Below are positions 48,351-55,609 of a DNA stretch of 64,000 bases, in pieces. Source of the DNA: Arthrobacter sp. StoSoilB22 (GTDB lineage: Bacteria > Actinomycetota > Actinomycetes > Actinomycetales > Micrococcaceae). The position numbers were made by a program, and so were the translations under genes. The stretch is from the NCBI RefSeq assembly GCF_019977315.1, contig NZ_AP024652.1, forward strand, positions 4,216,001 to 4,280,000. The letters run 5' to 3'. The stretch's first letter is position 1. Every line of letters begins with the position of its first letter. A model generated the notes under the pieces. It saw only the letters and a list, made by a program, of their open reading frames with translations, did not search any database and was not told where the DNA came from.

Positions 48351-48833
48351 TTGACGATCCAAACGCACACCCCCGCAGACGTTCCCGCCAAGAACTCCCA
48401 GGCGACCCCGGCACCCGTGCTGGACACCCCCAACAAGGGTAAAGACGGCCGCGGAGCCACCACCGTCGCCGACGGCGTAGTAGCAAAAATTGCGGGCATC
48501 GCCATCCAGGAAATTCCCGGCGTACACGCCCTTGGCGGTGGAGCAGCCAGGGCAATCGGCAATCTCCGCGAGAAGGTGGGCCAGAAGGACCTCACCCAAG
48601 GCGTCAGCGTAGAAGTGGGGCAGACCCAGGTGGCTGTGGACGTGACCCTGGTGGTCGAATACCCCCATCCGCTTCAGGAAGTCGCAGACAACGCACGCGA
48701 CGCTGTCTACACCGCGATCGAAGACCTGGTGGGCATGGAAGTCACGGAAGTCAACGTCACCATCACTGACATCCACGTGCCGTCCGACGACGCAGACGTA
48801 GAGGACTCCGAGCGTGAACCGAGGGTGTCATGA
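48351..48833 (+). CDS. Asp23/Gls24-family envelope stress protein
   Basis: This is a 160-residue protein. TTG 48351 is chosen because AAAGGAG lies 8 bases upstream; an in-frame GTG at 48342 would overlap the ribosome site. The Asp23 domain spans about 35-150: GATTVADGVVAKIAGIAIQEIPGVHALG, VEVGQTQVAVDVTLVVEYPHPLQEVADNARDAVYTAIEDLVGMEVTEVNVTI. Asp23 proteins accumulate at the membrane, anchored by AmaP-type proteins, in alkaline and cell-wall stress. It heads a tightly overlapping five-gene operon. Confidence 0.93.
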   Translation: MTIQTHTPADVPAKNSQATPAPVLDTPNKGKDGRGATTVADGVVAKIAGIAIQEIPGVHALGGGAARAIGNLREKVGQKDLTQGVSVEVGQTQVAVDVTLVVEYPHPLQEVADNARDAVYTAIEDLVGMEVTEVNVTITDIHVPSDDADVEDSEREPRVS

Positions 48834-49021
48834 ACCCCACTATCGCCGGCGTAGCCATCGGCGCCATCCTGGCCGTGGCGGGGCTCGCCTTCGGGTTCTG
48901 GGGCCTGCTGCTCACGGCACTGTTCATGGGAATCGGAGCAGTGCTGGGCCGCGCAGCCGAAGGAAAGCTTGACCTTCGCGGGGTGCTGGACGCCTTGCGG
49001 GGCAAGCGCTCATCCACATGA
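48830..49021 (+). CDS. Small two-span membrane protein (DUF2273-like)
   Basis: This is a 63-residue protein from ATG 48830, overlapping the Asp23 stop by 4 bases. It is almost wholly hydrophobic for 45 residues (IAGVAIGAILAVAGLAFGFWGLLLTALFMGIGAVLGR), ending in a charged tail (RAAEGKLDLRGVLDALRGK). DUF2273-type proteins commonly accompany Asp23 and are thought to anchor or support it at the membrane. Confidence 0.85.
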   Translation: MNPTIAGVAIGAILAVAGLAFGFWGLLLTALFMGIGAVLGRAAEGKLDLRGVLDALRGKRSST

Positions 49022-49407
49022 ACGGGACAAGATCCGCCACCATGAGTCCCCCCACGAGGCGGCCTGACGGCAAGGAAACACGGGGCCATAACCGGATCAC
49101 CCATCACGCGATCCGGCAAACCGTGGAAGCAGTCACCGCCCGGGCCTTCCGCGTCGGCAAAGACAACGTCACCGCTGCTTTGGAGGACGACGCCGGCAAA
49201 CTCGGCGTCAGCGTCTCCATCAAGTTGAGGCTCGAGCCACTTTTGGAACCGCGGAACAGTAGCGGCACCATCTTCGAACGGGCTCAGCAGGCCCGCGCTG
49301 AGATCACGTCCCGGGGTACCGAACTCACCGGACTGGAGATCGGACGGGTGGACATCCGCCTTACCGGCGGGAAACAGGAAGTGCCCAAGGAAAGGAGAGT
49401 GACATGA
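49018..49407 (+). CDS. Second Asp23-like protein
   Basis: This is a 129-residue protein from ATG 49018, overlapping by 4 bases (ATG 49042 is also in frame). The central part resembles Asp23 in a divergent form: ITHHAIRQTVEAVTARAFRVGKDNVTAALEDDAGKLGVSVSIKLRLE, then IFERAQQARAEITSRGTELTGLEIGRVDIRLTG. It lacks a membrane segment. It probably works with the first Asp23 protein. Confidence 0.75.
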   Translation: MNGTRSATMSPPTRRPDGKETRGHNRITHHAIRQTVEAVTARAFRVGKDNVTAALEDDAGKLGVSVSIKLRLEPLLEPRNSSGTIFERAQQARAEITSRGTELTGLEIGRVDIRLTGGKQEVPKERRVT

Positions 49408-49985
49408 GCAAGGATCCACACATCCGGCGCCTGGTTCGCCGGGAAACGCACTCTTCCCGCGCCGTGCCCTCCATCCTGACGGCTTCTGTCCTGCTGGCAG
49501 CCTCGCTCTGGCTGAGCCTCGAATCCGTGCTGTGGTTACTCAAGGATCAACCCCTGCTCGCCAGCCCGGCCCAGATGCTGCGGTGGCTGGAGGAACTTCC
49601 GGGAAAGACTGTCCCGGCGGGCCTGATCGCGGCCGGCATCGGCGTGGCATTGCTCGGGCTGCTCGTCCTGGGACTCGGTGTGGGGAGGGGCCGTCGGCGC
49701 CGCCGTTCCCTGGAAAGCGACCGCGCAGCAGTAGTGGTGGACGACGACGTCATCGCAGCAGCCGTCTCCGGACGGGTTCGGCTCGCCGCCGGCCTTGCAC
49801 CGGGCCAGGCGACCACCACCGTGGGCGGACGCTCAGTGCGAGTCCAAGTGCGTCCGACGTCGGGCCAACCGCTCGCGGTGGACAGGGTACGGGAAGCGGT
49901 CGACGGCGAACTGGCCGCCTACGGATTGGACCGCCGGATGACATCCGGCGTCCGGGTTCTGACGGAAGGAGCGGTGGGGCAATGA
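49404..49985 (+). CDS. Two-span membrane protein (DUF6286-like) of the Asp23 operon
   Basis: This is a 193-residue protein from ATG 49404. Two spans are visible: AVPSILTASVLLAASLWLSLESVLWLL (residues 21-50) and GLIAAGIGVALLGLLVLGLGVG (about 73-95), followed by an Arg-rich boundary (RGRRRRRSL) and a cytoplasmic domain of about 90 residues with Asp23-like character (VVDDDVIAAAVSGRVRLAAGL). The architecture resembles AmaP-type anchors. It overlaps both neighbours by 4 bases. Confidence 0.8.
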   Translation: MSKDPHIRRLVRRETHSSRAVPSILTASVLLAASLWLSLESVLWLLKDQPLLASPAQMLRWLEELPGKTVPAGLIAAGIGVALLGLLVLGLGVGRGRRRRRSLESDRAAVVVDDDVIAAAVSGRVRLAAGLAPGQATTTVGGRSVRVQVRPTSGQPLAVDRVREAVDGELAAYGLDRRMTSGVRVLTEGAVGQ

Positions 49986-50587
49986 GAAACACACATCGGG
50001 GCCTCAACCGGATTTTGCTGACCCTCGTGGGGATCCTGTTGCTGGGTATTGGTGCCGCACTCATCGCGACCGGTACCCTCCCATCGGCGGCGGACATCTG
50101 GACCACCACGGCATCCTCAGTGCGGGACCAGGCCCGGAGCCTTGCCGGGACGGCACCTCTACCCGAACCCGTTCGGAGTTGGTGGCTGGTGCTGGGAGTT
50201 GCCCTGCCCTTGGTGGGCGCAGTCCTCAGCGTCGCCTGGCTGGCGAGCCAAGGCGGAGGCAAAACACCCCGCCTGGCCGAGCAATCCGAGGGTACCGCCG
50301 GACGAACTGTTGTTGACGCCGGGCTGGTCTCCACCGCTATCCGGGAAGCCCTCAACGGGAACAAGGATGTGCTCTCAACCTCCGTCTCCGCTTGGGAATC
50401 ACGCCGTGGCACCGCGCTCCACATCCGCCTGGAGGCCCGCAAAGGGGCATCCCCCAGGGAGCTCACGCACACGGTGGAACACCTCCTCCGGAGCACCGAC
50501 TCCTGGCTGGGACATCCATTGCCCGCGCTGGTCCGGATCACCAGCGGCCCACGCACACAGATTTCCGGAACCCGTCGCGCGCGGTGA
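49982..50587 (+). CDS. AmaP-like two-span membrane protein
   Basis: This is a 201-residue protein from ATG 49982, overlapping the previous stop. It has two spans (LNRILLTLVGILLLGIGAALIATG, residues 8-32, and WWLVLGVALPLVGAVLSVAWLAS near 66-90) separated by a 30-residue loop. The C-terminal domain (VVDAGLVSTAIREALNGNKDVLSTSVSAWE, then ALHIRLEARKGASPRELTHTVEHLL) resembles the alkaline-shock anchor AmaP. It is the paralogue-like partner of the preceding membrane protein and closes the five-gene unit. Confidence 0.8.
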   Translation: MRNTHRGLNRILLTLVGILLLGIGAALIATGTLPSAADIWTTTASSVRDQARSLAGTAPLPEPVRSWWLVLGVALPLVGAVLSVAWLASQGGGKTPRLAEQSEGTAGRTVVDAGLVSTAIREALNGNKDVLSTSVSAWESRRGTALHIRLEARKGASPRELTHTVEHLLRSTDSWLGHPLPALVRITSGPRTQISGTRRAR

Positions 50588-50659
50588 CCGTCTCTCAGAA
50601 TTTCCACTAAAACACGCGCGACTCAGCAGAGACCGTGCACAACAAGAAAAGGGAACACC

Positions 50660-50890
50660 ATGGGAATCAACGACAAGATCAACAACGCAGCCACCGAGCA
50701 CCTCGGTGCAGCCAAGGAAGGCGCCGGAAAGCTCACCGGCGATCAGTCGCTGGAGCGCGAGGGGCAGCACGATCAGGCACAAGCCAAGATCCAGCAGGCA
50801 GGCGAAAAGGTCAAAGACGCTGCGGCCGATATCACCGAGAACATCAAGGATGCGGCGCAGAAGCTCAAAGAAGGTTTCTCCAAAAAGTAG
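50660..50890 (+). CDS. CsbD-family stress protein
   Basis: This is a 76-residue protein from ATG 50660. It has the CsbD pattern: NAATEHLGAAKEGAGKLTGDQSLEREGQHDQAQAKIQQAGEKVKDAA, a hydrophilic helical repeat. CsbD proteins belong to the general stress regulon of Gram-positives (SigB-controlled in Bacillus). It has its own hairpin terminator. Confidence 0.94.
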   Translation: MGINDKINNAATEHLGAAKEGAGKLTGDQSLEREGQHDQAQAKIQQAGEKVKDAAADITENIKDAAQKLKEGFSKK

Positions 50891-50899
50891 CTTCCGGCC

Positions 50900-50933
50900 C
50901 GGGACGGTTCTGCTGGCCAGCGGGACCGTCCCG
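50900..50933 (+). terminator. Hairpin after the CsbD gene
   Basis: CGGGACGGT (50900-50908) and ACCGTCCCG (50925-50933) pair perfectly around a 16-base loop. It lies 9 bases past the csbD-like stop. Confidence 0.7.
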
Positions 50934-50995
50934 CCACTGAGCATCATCAGGACCACCGAGACCTTGGACGACCATAGATGGGGAAGGCAGAAAAC

Positions 50996-51580
50996 GTGAC
51001 TGGTTCACCCGCAGCGCAGCACCAATTGGATCTGGTGCCCGATGCTCTGCTGGCCGGCCGGGCCGCAGACGGTGACACCGCAGCCTTCGAGGCACTGGCG
51101 CGGCGCCACGGCCCGTTGATGCGGGCCACGGCCCGGCGATTGACCGGCTCACAAGCCGACGCCGACGACGTCGTGCAGGAAACACTCGTCCAAGCCTGGA
51201 AGCAACTGGACAACCTCCGCGACCCCGCAGCAGTCAAGGGATGGTTGCTCAGGATTGTCGGCAGCCGCAGCATCGACCACCTCCGGAGACGCCGCAATCA
51301 TGCAGGCCTCGACGCCGTGGAGAACCAGGTGGAACACGACGCCAAGCCGCAGGCAGCGGACCCCGAGCACAGCGCAGTTATCACCTCCCGCGTGGAGGCC
51401 CTAAAAGCGGCGCTCGCAAAGCTTCCCGAGGAACAACGGCGATGTTGGGTTCTTAAGGAATTCAATGACCAGAGCTACGAGGAGATCGCACTGACGTTGA
51501 ATATCAGCCAAGCCAGTGTCCGCGGCCGCTTGGCCCGGGCACGGATCACCCTTGCGCGCATGATGGAGGAATGGCGATGA
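50996..51580 (+). CDS. ECF-type sigma factor of the envelope stress cluster
   Basis: This is a 194-residue protein. GTG 50996 is preferred, with GGGAAGG 8 bases upstream; ATG 50978 is also in frame. Region 2 spans about residues 18-95 (LLAGRAADGDTAAFEALARRHGPLMRATARRLTGSQADADDVVQETLVQAWKQL, then VKGWLLRIVGSRSIDHLRRRR). Region 4 is at about 130-185 (LPEEQRRCWVLKEFNDQSYEEIALTLNISQASVRGRLARARITL). It overlaps the anti-sigma-Asp23 gene by 4 bases and probably controls the surrounding stress genes. Confidence 0.94.
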   Translation: MTGSPAAQHQLDLVPDALLAGRAADGDTAAFEALARRHGPLMRATARRLTGSQADADDVVQETLVQAWKQLDNLRDPAAVKGWLLRIVGSRSIDHLRRRRNHAGLDAVENQVEHDAKPQAADPEHSAVITSRVEALKAALAKLPEEQRRCWVLKEFNDQSYEEIALTLNISQASVRGRLARARITLARMMEEWR

Positions 51581-52212
51581 ACACCCCCGAAGACTCCTTG
51601 GACTGCGGGCACAGCCTTGCCGAACTAAGCACTTATCTGGACACCGGAGAGATTGCAGATCCCGCCCATCTCCACTCATGCCCTGAATGCCAAGCTGGCC
51701 TGGCATCGTTGCGCCGGCTATCCCAACTGGGCAGCGAACTGCTGACGTCGGATCTGGCCGATGCAGGCTCGGGCCATGACGACTGGATGCAGTCCATTCT
51801 GGACAACCTCCGGCTGGAGCTGCGTCCAGGCAGGAGCATTCCCCTGCAGGCCGGGAACCCGAAGGACACCCTTTGGGAAACCGAGGGTTCAATCTCAGCA
51901 CTCATCCGATCCGTGGCTGACGCCCTGCCTGGCACGGCCGCCGGCAAGTGCCGGTTGCATGGCGACGTCACCACACCAGGAGCCGGAATTACCGTGGACG
52001 TGGAGATAGCCGTGGTGTACGGACACCCCCTGGATGAACGTGCCGAAGAGCTGCGCCGTGAGTTGGCGCAGACGCTCGCCTTCCAAACGGAGCTAAACAT
52101 CGAGACCATCAACATCACCGTGAGGGACGTTCTGGAACCGCCTTCGGCCGCAGACCAGGTTCCCTCTCCACCCACCAGCCCCGCACCCACCACTCGGGAG
52201 GATCAGCCATGA
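51577..52212 (+). CDS. Zinc-type anti-sigma N-terminus fused to an Asp23-like domain
   Basis: This is a 211-residue protein from ATG 51577, which has GGAGGA six bases upstream; ATG 51571 abuts the ribosome site. The N-terminal 60 residues have the ZAS layout: CGHSLAELSTYLDTGEIADPAHLHSCPECQAGLASLRRL, with H-x3-C-x2-C (HLHSCPEC). After a linker, residues about 95-185 are Asp23-like: LIRSVADALPGTAAGK, ITVDVEIAVVYGHPLDERAEELRRELAQTL and LNIETINITV. There is no membrane span. So it is likely a cytoplasmic anti-sigma factor carrying an envelope-stress-type domain. This combination is unusual. Confidence 0.82.
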   Translation: MNTPEDSLDCGHSLAELSTYLDTGEIADPAHLHSCPECQAGLASLRRLSQLGSELLTSDLADAGSGHDDWMQSILDNLRLELRPGRSIPLQAGNPKDTLWETEGSISALIRSVADALPGTAAGKCRLHGDVTTPGAGITVDVEIAVVYGHPLDERAEELRRELAQTLAFQTELNIETINITVRDVLEPPSAADQVPSPPTSPAPTTREDQP

Positions 52213-52559
52213 CGGAACATCTGGAACCCGGGAGCATCCAATCCGCAGGTGCTTCACCCGCAGTGGCGGAGGAACTGCTCGGTGTCATCCAAGGAGTGGA
52301 GGGAGTTTCTGCCGTATATCCGGCCCAGCCCTTATGGCAGTCGATAGCGGGTGCGGCCATGGCTGCCGTGACCGGGGAGATTCTTCCCTTGGTCTCCGTC
52401 ACCGGCGATGGAGATGCGCTCGAAGTCAAGGCCCGGATTGGTGTGGGCACCCTTCGCCCCGCACCCAACGTGGCCCGCGAAGTAGCCGGCGCGGTCCGCA
52501 CGCACCTGCTCCCCCGGGATGCCGCCGTCGAGGTATACGTGGTCAAGGTAGGACCCTGA
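52209..52559 (+). CDS. Small Asp23-like accessory protein
   Basis: This is a 116-residue protein from ATG 52209, overlapping the previous stop by 4 bases. It contains VAEELLGVIQGVEGVSAVYPAQPLWQSIAGAAMAAV and a beta-rich second half (LPLVSVTGDGDALEVKARIGV, VAREVAGAVRTHLL, AVEVYVVKVGP) with the alternation seen in Asp23 domains, here degenerate. It completes the sigma/anti-sigma transcript and may adjust the fusion protein's activity. Confidence 0.65.
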   Translation: MTEHLEPGSIQSAGASPAVAEELLGVIQGVEGVSAVYPAQPLWQSIAGAAMAAVTGEILPLVSVTGDGDALEVKARIGVGTLRPAPNVAREVAGAVRTHLLPRDAAVEVYVVKVGP

Positions 52560-52582
52560 CCGTCTTCTCATCCACCCGGCGC

Positions 52583-55423
52583 TTAGGTCACCTGTAACTG
52601 CTGGACGGTTATGGCCCCTTTGAGTACCAGCCGAAGCGTCCCGCTCGCGGTCCAAGCCGGGAGAACGGAGGGGTCGACGTCGATTCCAACCTCGCCGCTG
52701 TAGCCCTCCTTCAGTTGGCACTGGCCAAGATCGAGCCAGGTGTCGGCTGGCCCGGAGGTCTGCACGCTGATGCTGCAGTCACCAAAGCCCTTCCCTGTCC
52801 TGGCGGACAAGACCTCACAGTTGACTGCAGTTATTGGCAGGCCGTCCCACTTGCGGTAAACCGCCCATGCAGGTTCGAAGGGATCTGCTGGAGTGATCGC
52901 TGTACCCGAGAGGGGCTGAGAGGGCACCAGGTCAATGTTTGATTTCGTGTCGTAAAGCCGCGCCGGCACCCACGTCCCTGCTATCCGCCGGGAACGCTGT
53001 CCGCGATCCGGGACCTGAATGGCCACGCTCACTGGCAGCCTCTGGGCGGAAGAGCCCACCAGGATCCGGTACTCCCCGGGTTCCACCACCATGGCCTCCG
53101 CGACGGTACTGAACGTGGCCAAACGTTCCACAGGGATGCGCAGGGTGGCCGTTATGCGAGCGCCTGGAGCGAGTTCAACCCGCCGGTGGGCAACTAAAAG
53201 CCGCCGCGGAAAGTGGTCCTGATGGGTGGGATCTGAGGCGTAGGCCTGCACCAACTCGTGGGCCACCCGATCTCCCTGGTTGGTGAGGGTGACGTCCACG
53301 CCGATGGTTTTGCTGGCAGGGTCGCTGCTGACAACGGCATTCGTGTACTGGACATCTCCATAGCTGAGGCCATGACCCAGCGGATAGAGCGGCTCCGCAC
53401 GCGTGTACAGGTACGTGGATTCGGATCCGATGATGTCGTAGTCAAGAATGTCCGGCAGGTCCCGGTCCCGGGCGAACCACGTTTGCGGGAGGCGTCCCGT
53501 GGGTTCGGCGTCTCCGCTGAGCATGTCCACCACCCCCGGACCCAGTTCCTGGCCCCCGTGCGATGTCCAGGCGATAGCGGGGAGATCGGCCAAATCACCC
53601 AGTGCATAGGGATAAGAGGAGACAACAAGCAGGATGGTTTTGGGATTCGCATCCTGCACGATCCTGACGAGTTCCTGCTCGGACTGCGGCAGGTCCAAGG
53701 ATTCCCGATCCTGGGTTTCCCTCCCGCCAAGGTGGGGATCGTTGCCTACTACTACCACTGCCACATCTGATGAAGCGGCCGCAGCATGCGCTGCATGGTG
53801 CCCGGATTTGATGGTTCTGACCACAAAGCGATCAGCGGCGGCTTCCACCCCGGAGGCCAGCACCAAACTCCCTGTCCCTGACTCGACGCGCACCCATTGG
53901 GAGGAGGCAACGTGCTGGATGGCAACGGTTCCGTCGTGGGAATGCACCAGGCGGAAGGTTTCCTGCACCACCCACCCTCCGATTCGATCCGCCGAAGCCC
54001 TGAGGTAGTTGTCGGTGCCGGCTGCGACAAAACGCCCGGTCAAACTTGACTGAAGACTGAACTCGCCGCTCCCCCAGTCCTTCAGCGTGAAGTGTTCCCC
54101 AACAGCTGGTGAGGTTGTGTCCGCGACCAGGACGCCGCCGTCGTCGTCGGTGGTTTCCGACGGCGACGGCAGCCCCAGGTAGGTGCCTGTACGGACGCTT
54201 CGCAGGGTTATAACGTCCAGGCCGTCCTCAGCTATGACGTCCTGGTACCGCCGGGAAAGAGCCTCTGCTATGCCACACTCGTTCTGCAAGGTGCCGCTGT
54301 ACCAGTCACTCAGGACGCGCTGGCCCAAGGTTCCAATGACGGCAATGGACCCAGGGTTGTTCCCCAGTGGGAGCAGGTGGGGATCCGGCTGATTACGCAG
54401 CAAGACCACGGACTTCCGGGCAGCTTCGCGGGCCAGGGCCACGGTTGCAGCCGCATCGCTCTCCCCTGCGCTGGTCGAAGAAGAGCCGTGATGGTCGCCG
54501 AATTCTCCCGTCCTGGCGCGGAGCGTAAGGAGCCTGAGCACGCTTCGGTCAAGGTCATCCACCGTCAGCAGGCCCCGTTCCAAGGCGTCCTCAAGGTAAG
54601 ACACTGACGGGCCCGGGTTGTCGCCGTCGTCAGTGAAGTTATCCACCCCTGCCTTGAGCGCGGCAGCGTAGGCGGACGCGCCGTCGGGAAAGTACTTCTC
54701 GGCGCGGAAGAGTGCGGAGGGCGCACCTGCGTCACTCACCACAACCACCGAGCCGCCGTTGGTCCATGTCCGCAGATGCTTGTTGACCAGGTCCGAGACG
54801 TGGGCCGGGCGTCCGTTGACCAGGTTATAGGAGAGCATTACCGCTCCAGCTACGCCGTCCTCGATGGGTTGCCGATATGCCGGCAACTCGTATTCGTGCA
54901 GGACCCTGTCGCTGAGGTTGCTGGAGGTGAGGCTGCGATCGTGCTCGTTGTTATAGCCAAGGAAATGCTTCAAGGTGGGCACCGTCAACCAGGTCCCGGC
55001 ATCGGCTCCTTTGAGTCCTGCGCAAAAGGCGCTGGCAAACCGGGAAGTCAGGTGCGGGTCCTCGGAAAAGCCTTCCTCGTTCCTCCCCCATAGCGGGTGT
55101 CGCAGCGGGTTGACCACGGGGGCCCACACGTTGAGGCTGACGCTGGGGTCCATTTCCTTTTTTGCCTTGACCTCGCGCCCTATGGCTTCGCCCACCCGGG
55201 TGATGAGGTCCTCGTCCCATGTTGCAGCCAACCCTACGGGCTGCGGGAAGACGGTTGCCGGTCCAAGCCACGCCACACCATGGGCAGCTTCGGTGCCTGT
55301 CCTGAAAGGTGCCAGGGCAAGCTCGGGAACCGCGGGGGCATGCTGATGGAGCATGGCGATCTTTTGCTCCAGCGTCAGGAGGCGGAGCAGGTGTTGCGCT
55401 GCCTGGACATGGCTTTTAGTCAC
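52583..55423 (-). CDS. GH3 beta-glycosidase with an inserted beta-trefoil-like segment
   Basis: This is a 946-residue protein from GTG 55423 with AGGA 8 bases upstream and no signal peptide. The (beta/alpha)8 GH3 domain holds LNVWAPVVNPLRHPLWGRNEEGFSEDPHLTS near residue 100 and the nucleophile Asp in VVVVSDAGAPSA near 235. Between the GH3 domains, about residues 410-545, lies an insert rich in short repeats (LRSVRTGTYLGL, GEFSLQSSLTGRFVAAG, TVAIQHVASSQWVRVE), like a fascin or ricin-type beta-trefoil. The second GH3 domain follows (VVVVGNDPHLGGRETQDRESLDLP), then a fibronectin-III-like domain and a C-terminal CBM6-like segment (TWLDLGQCQLKEGY). It likely cleaves beta-glucosides or beta-xylosides inside the cell. 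Confidence 0.92.
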   Translation of the reverse strand: MTKSHVQAAQHLLRLLTLEQKIAMLHQHAPAVPELALAPFRTGTEAAHGVAWLGPATVFPQPVGLAATWDEDLITRVGEAIGREVKAKKEMDPSVSLNVWAPVVNPLRHPLWGRNEEGFSEDPHLTSRFASAFCAGLKGADAGTWLTVPTLKHFLGYNNEHDRSLTSSNLSDRVLHEYELPAYRQPIEDGVAGAVMLSYNLVNGRPAHVSDLVNKHLRTWTNGGSVVVVSDAGAPSALFRAEKYFPDGASAYAAALKAGVDNFTDDGDNPGPSVSYLEDALERGLLTVDDLDRSVLRLLTLRARTGEFGDHHGSSSTSAGESDAAATVALAREAARKSVVLLRNQPDPHLLPLGNNPGSIAVIGTLGQRVLSDWYSGTLQNECGIAEALSRRYQDVIAEDGLDVITLRSVRTGTYLGLPSPSETTDDDGGVLVADTTSPAVGEHFTLKDWGSGEFSLQSSLTGRFVAAGTDNYLRASADRIGGWVVQETFRLVHSHDGTVAIQHVASSQWVRVESGTGSLVLASGVEAAADRFVVRTIKSGHHAAHAAAASSDVAVVVVGNDPHLGGRETQDRESLDLPQSEQELVRIVQDANPKTILLVVSSYPYALGDLADLPAIAWTSHGGQELGPGVVDMLSGDAEPTGRLPQTWFARDRDLPDILDYDIIGSESTYLYTRAEPLYPLGHGLSYGDVQYTNAVVSSDPASKTIGVDVTLTNQGDRVAHELVQAYASDPTHQDHFPRRLLVAHRRVELAPGARITATLRIPVERLATFSTVAEAMVVEPGEYRILVGSSAQRLPVSVAIQVPDRGQRSRRIAGTWVPARLYDTKSNIDLVPSQPLSGTAITPADPFEPAWAVYRKWDGLPITAVNCEVLSARTGKGFGDCSISVQTSGPADTWLDLGQCQLKEGYSGEVGIDVDPSVLPAWTASGTLRLVLKGAITVQQLQVT

Positions 55424-55445
55424 GAAGAGTGTCCTGTCATTGACT

Positions 55446-55461
55446 GTTGAATCGCTTCTAC
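55446..55461. promoter_or_regulatory. Possible second LacI-type operator, GH3 side
   Basis: Read on the minus strand, GTAGAAGCGATTCAAC matches the site at 55558-55573 in 12 of 16 bases. It lies 23-38 bases upstream of the GH3 start. It is less symmetric than the other site. Confidence 0.4.
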
Positions 55462-55520
55462 GAATGGGCGTCGAACTTCAGTGTTCCATCAGCTCACTGT
55501 GATGTGCAACACCCAAACCA

Positions 55521-55550
55521 TTGCGTCAAAGTCAGCGAATAGCCTAGGGT
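55521..55550 (+). promoter_or_regulatory. Candidate promoter of the sugar importer operon
   Basis: TTGCGT (55521-55526) and TAGGGT (55545-55550) are spaced by 18 bases and resemble a -35/-10 pair. They precede the LacI-type operator by 7 bases, a repressing arrangement. Confidence 0.4.
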
Positions 55551-55557
55551 GGACGCA

Positions 55558-55573
55558 ATCGAAGCGTTTCGAC
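55558..55573. promoter_or_regulatory. LacI-family operator upstream of the sugar-binding protein gene
   Basis: ATCGAAGCGTTTCGAC contains the near palindrome TCGAAGCGTTTCGA with central CG, as LacI/GalR operators have. It is 37 bases before the start of the binding-protein gene and just past a possible promoter. The LacI-type gene at 59308-60342 is the likely regulator. Confidence 0.6.
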
Positions 55574-55609
55574 AGTTCTTGCAATGAATTCATCACAAAG
55601 GAGTGTTTC

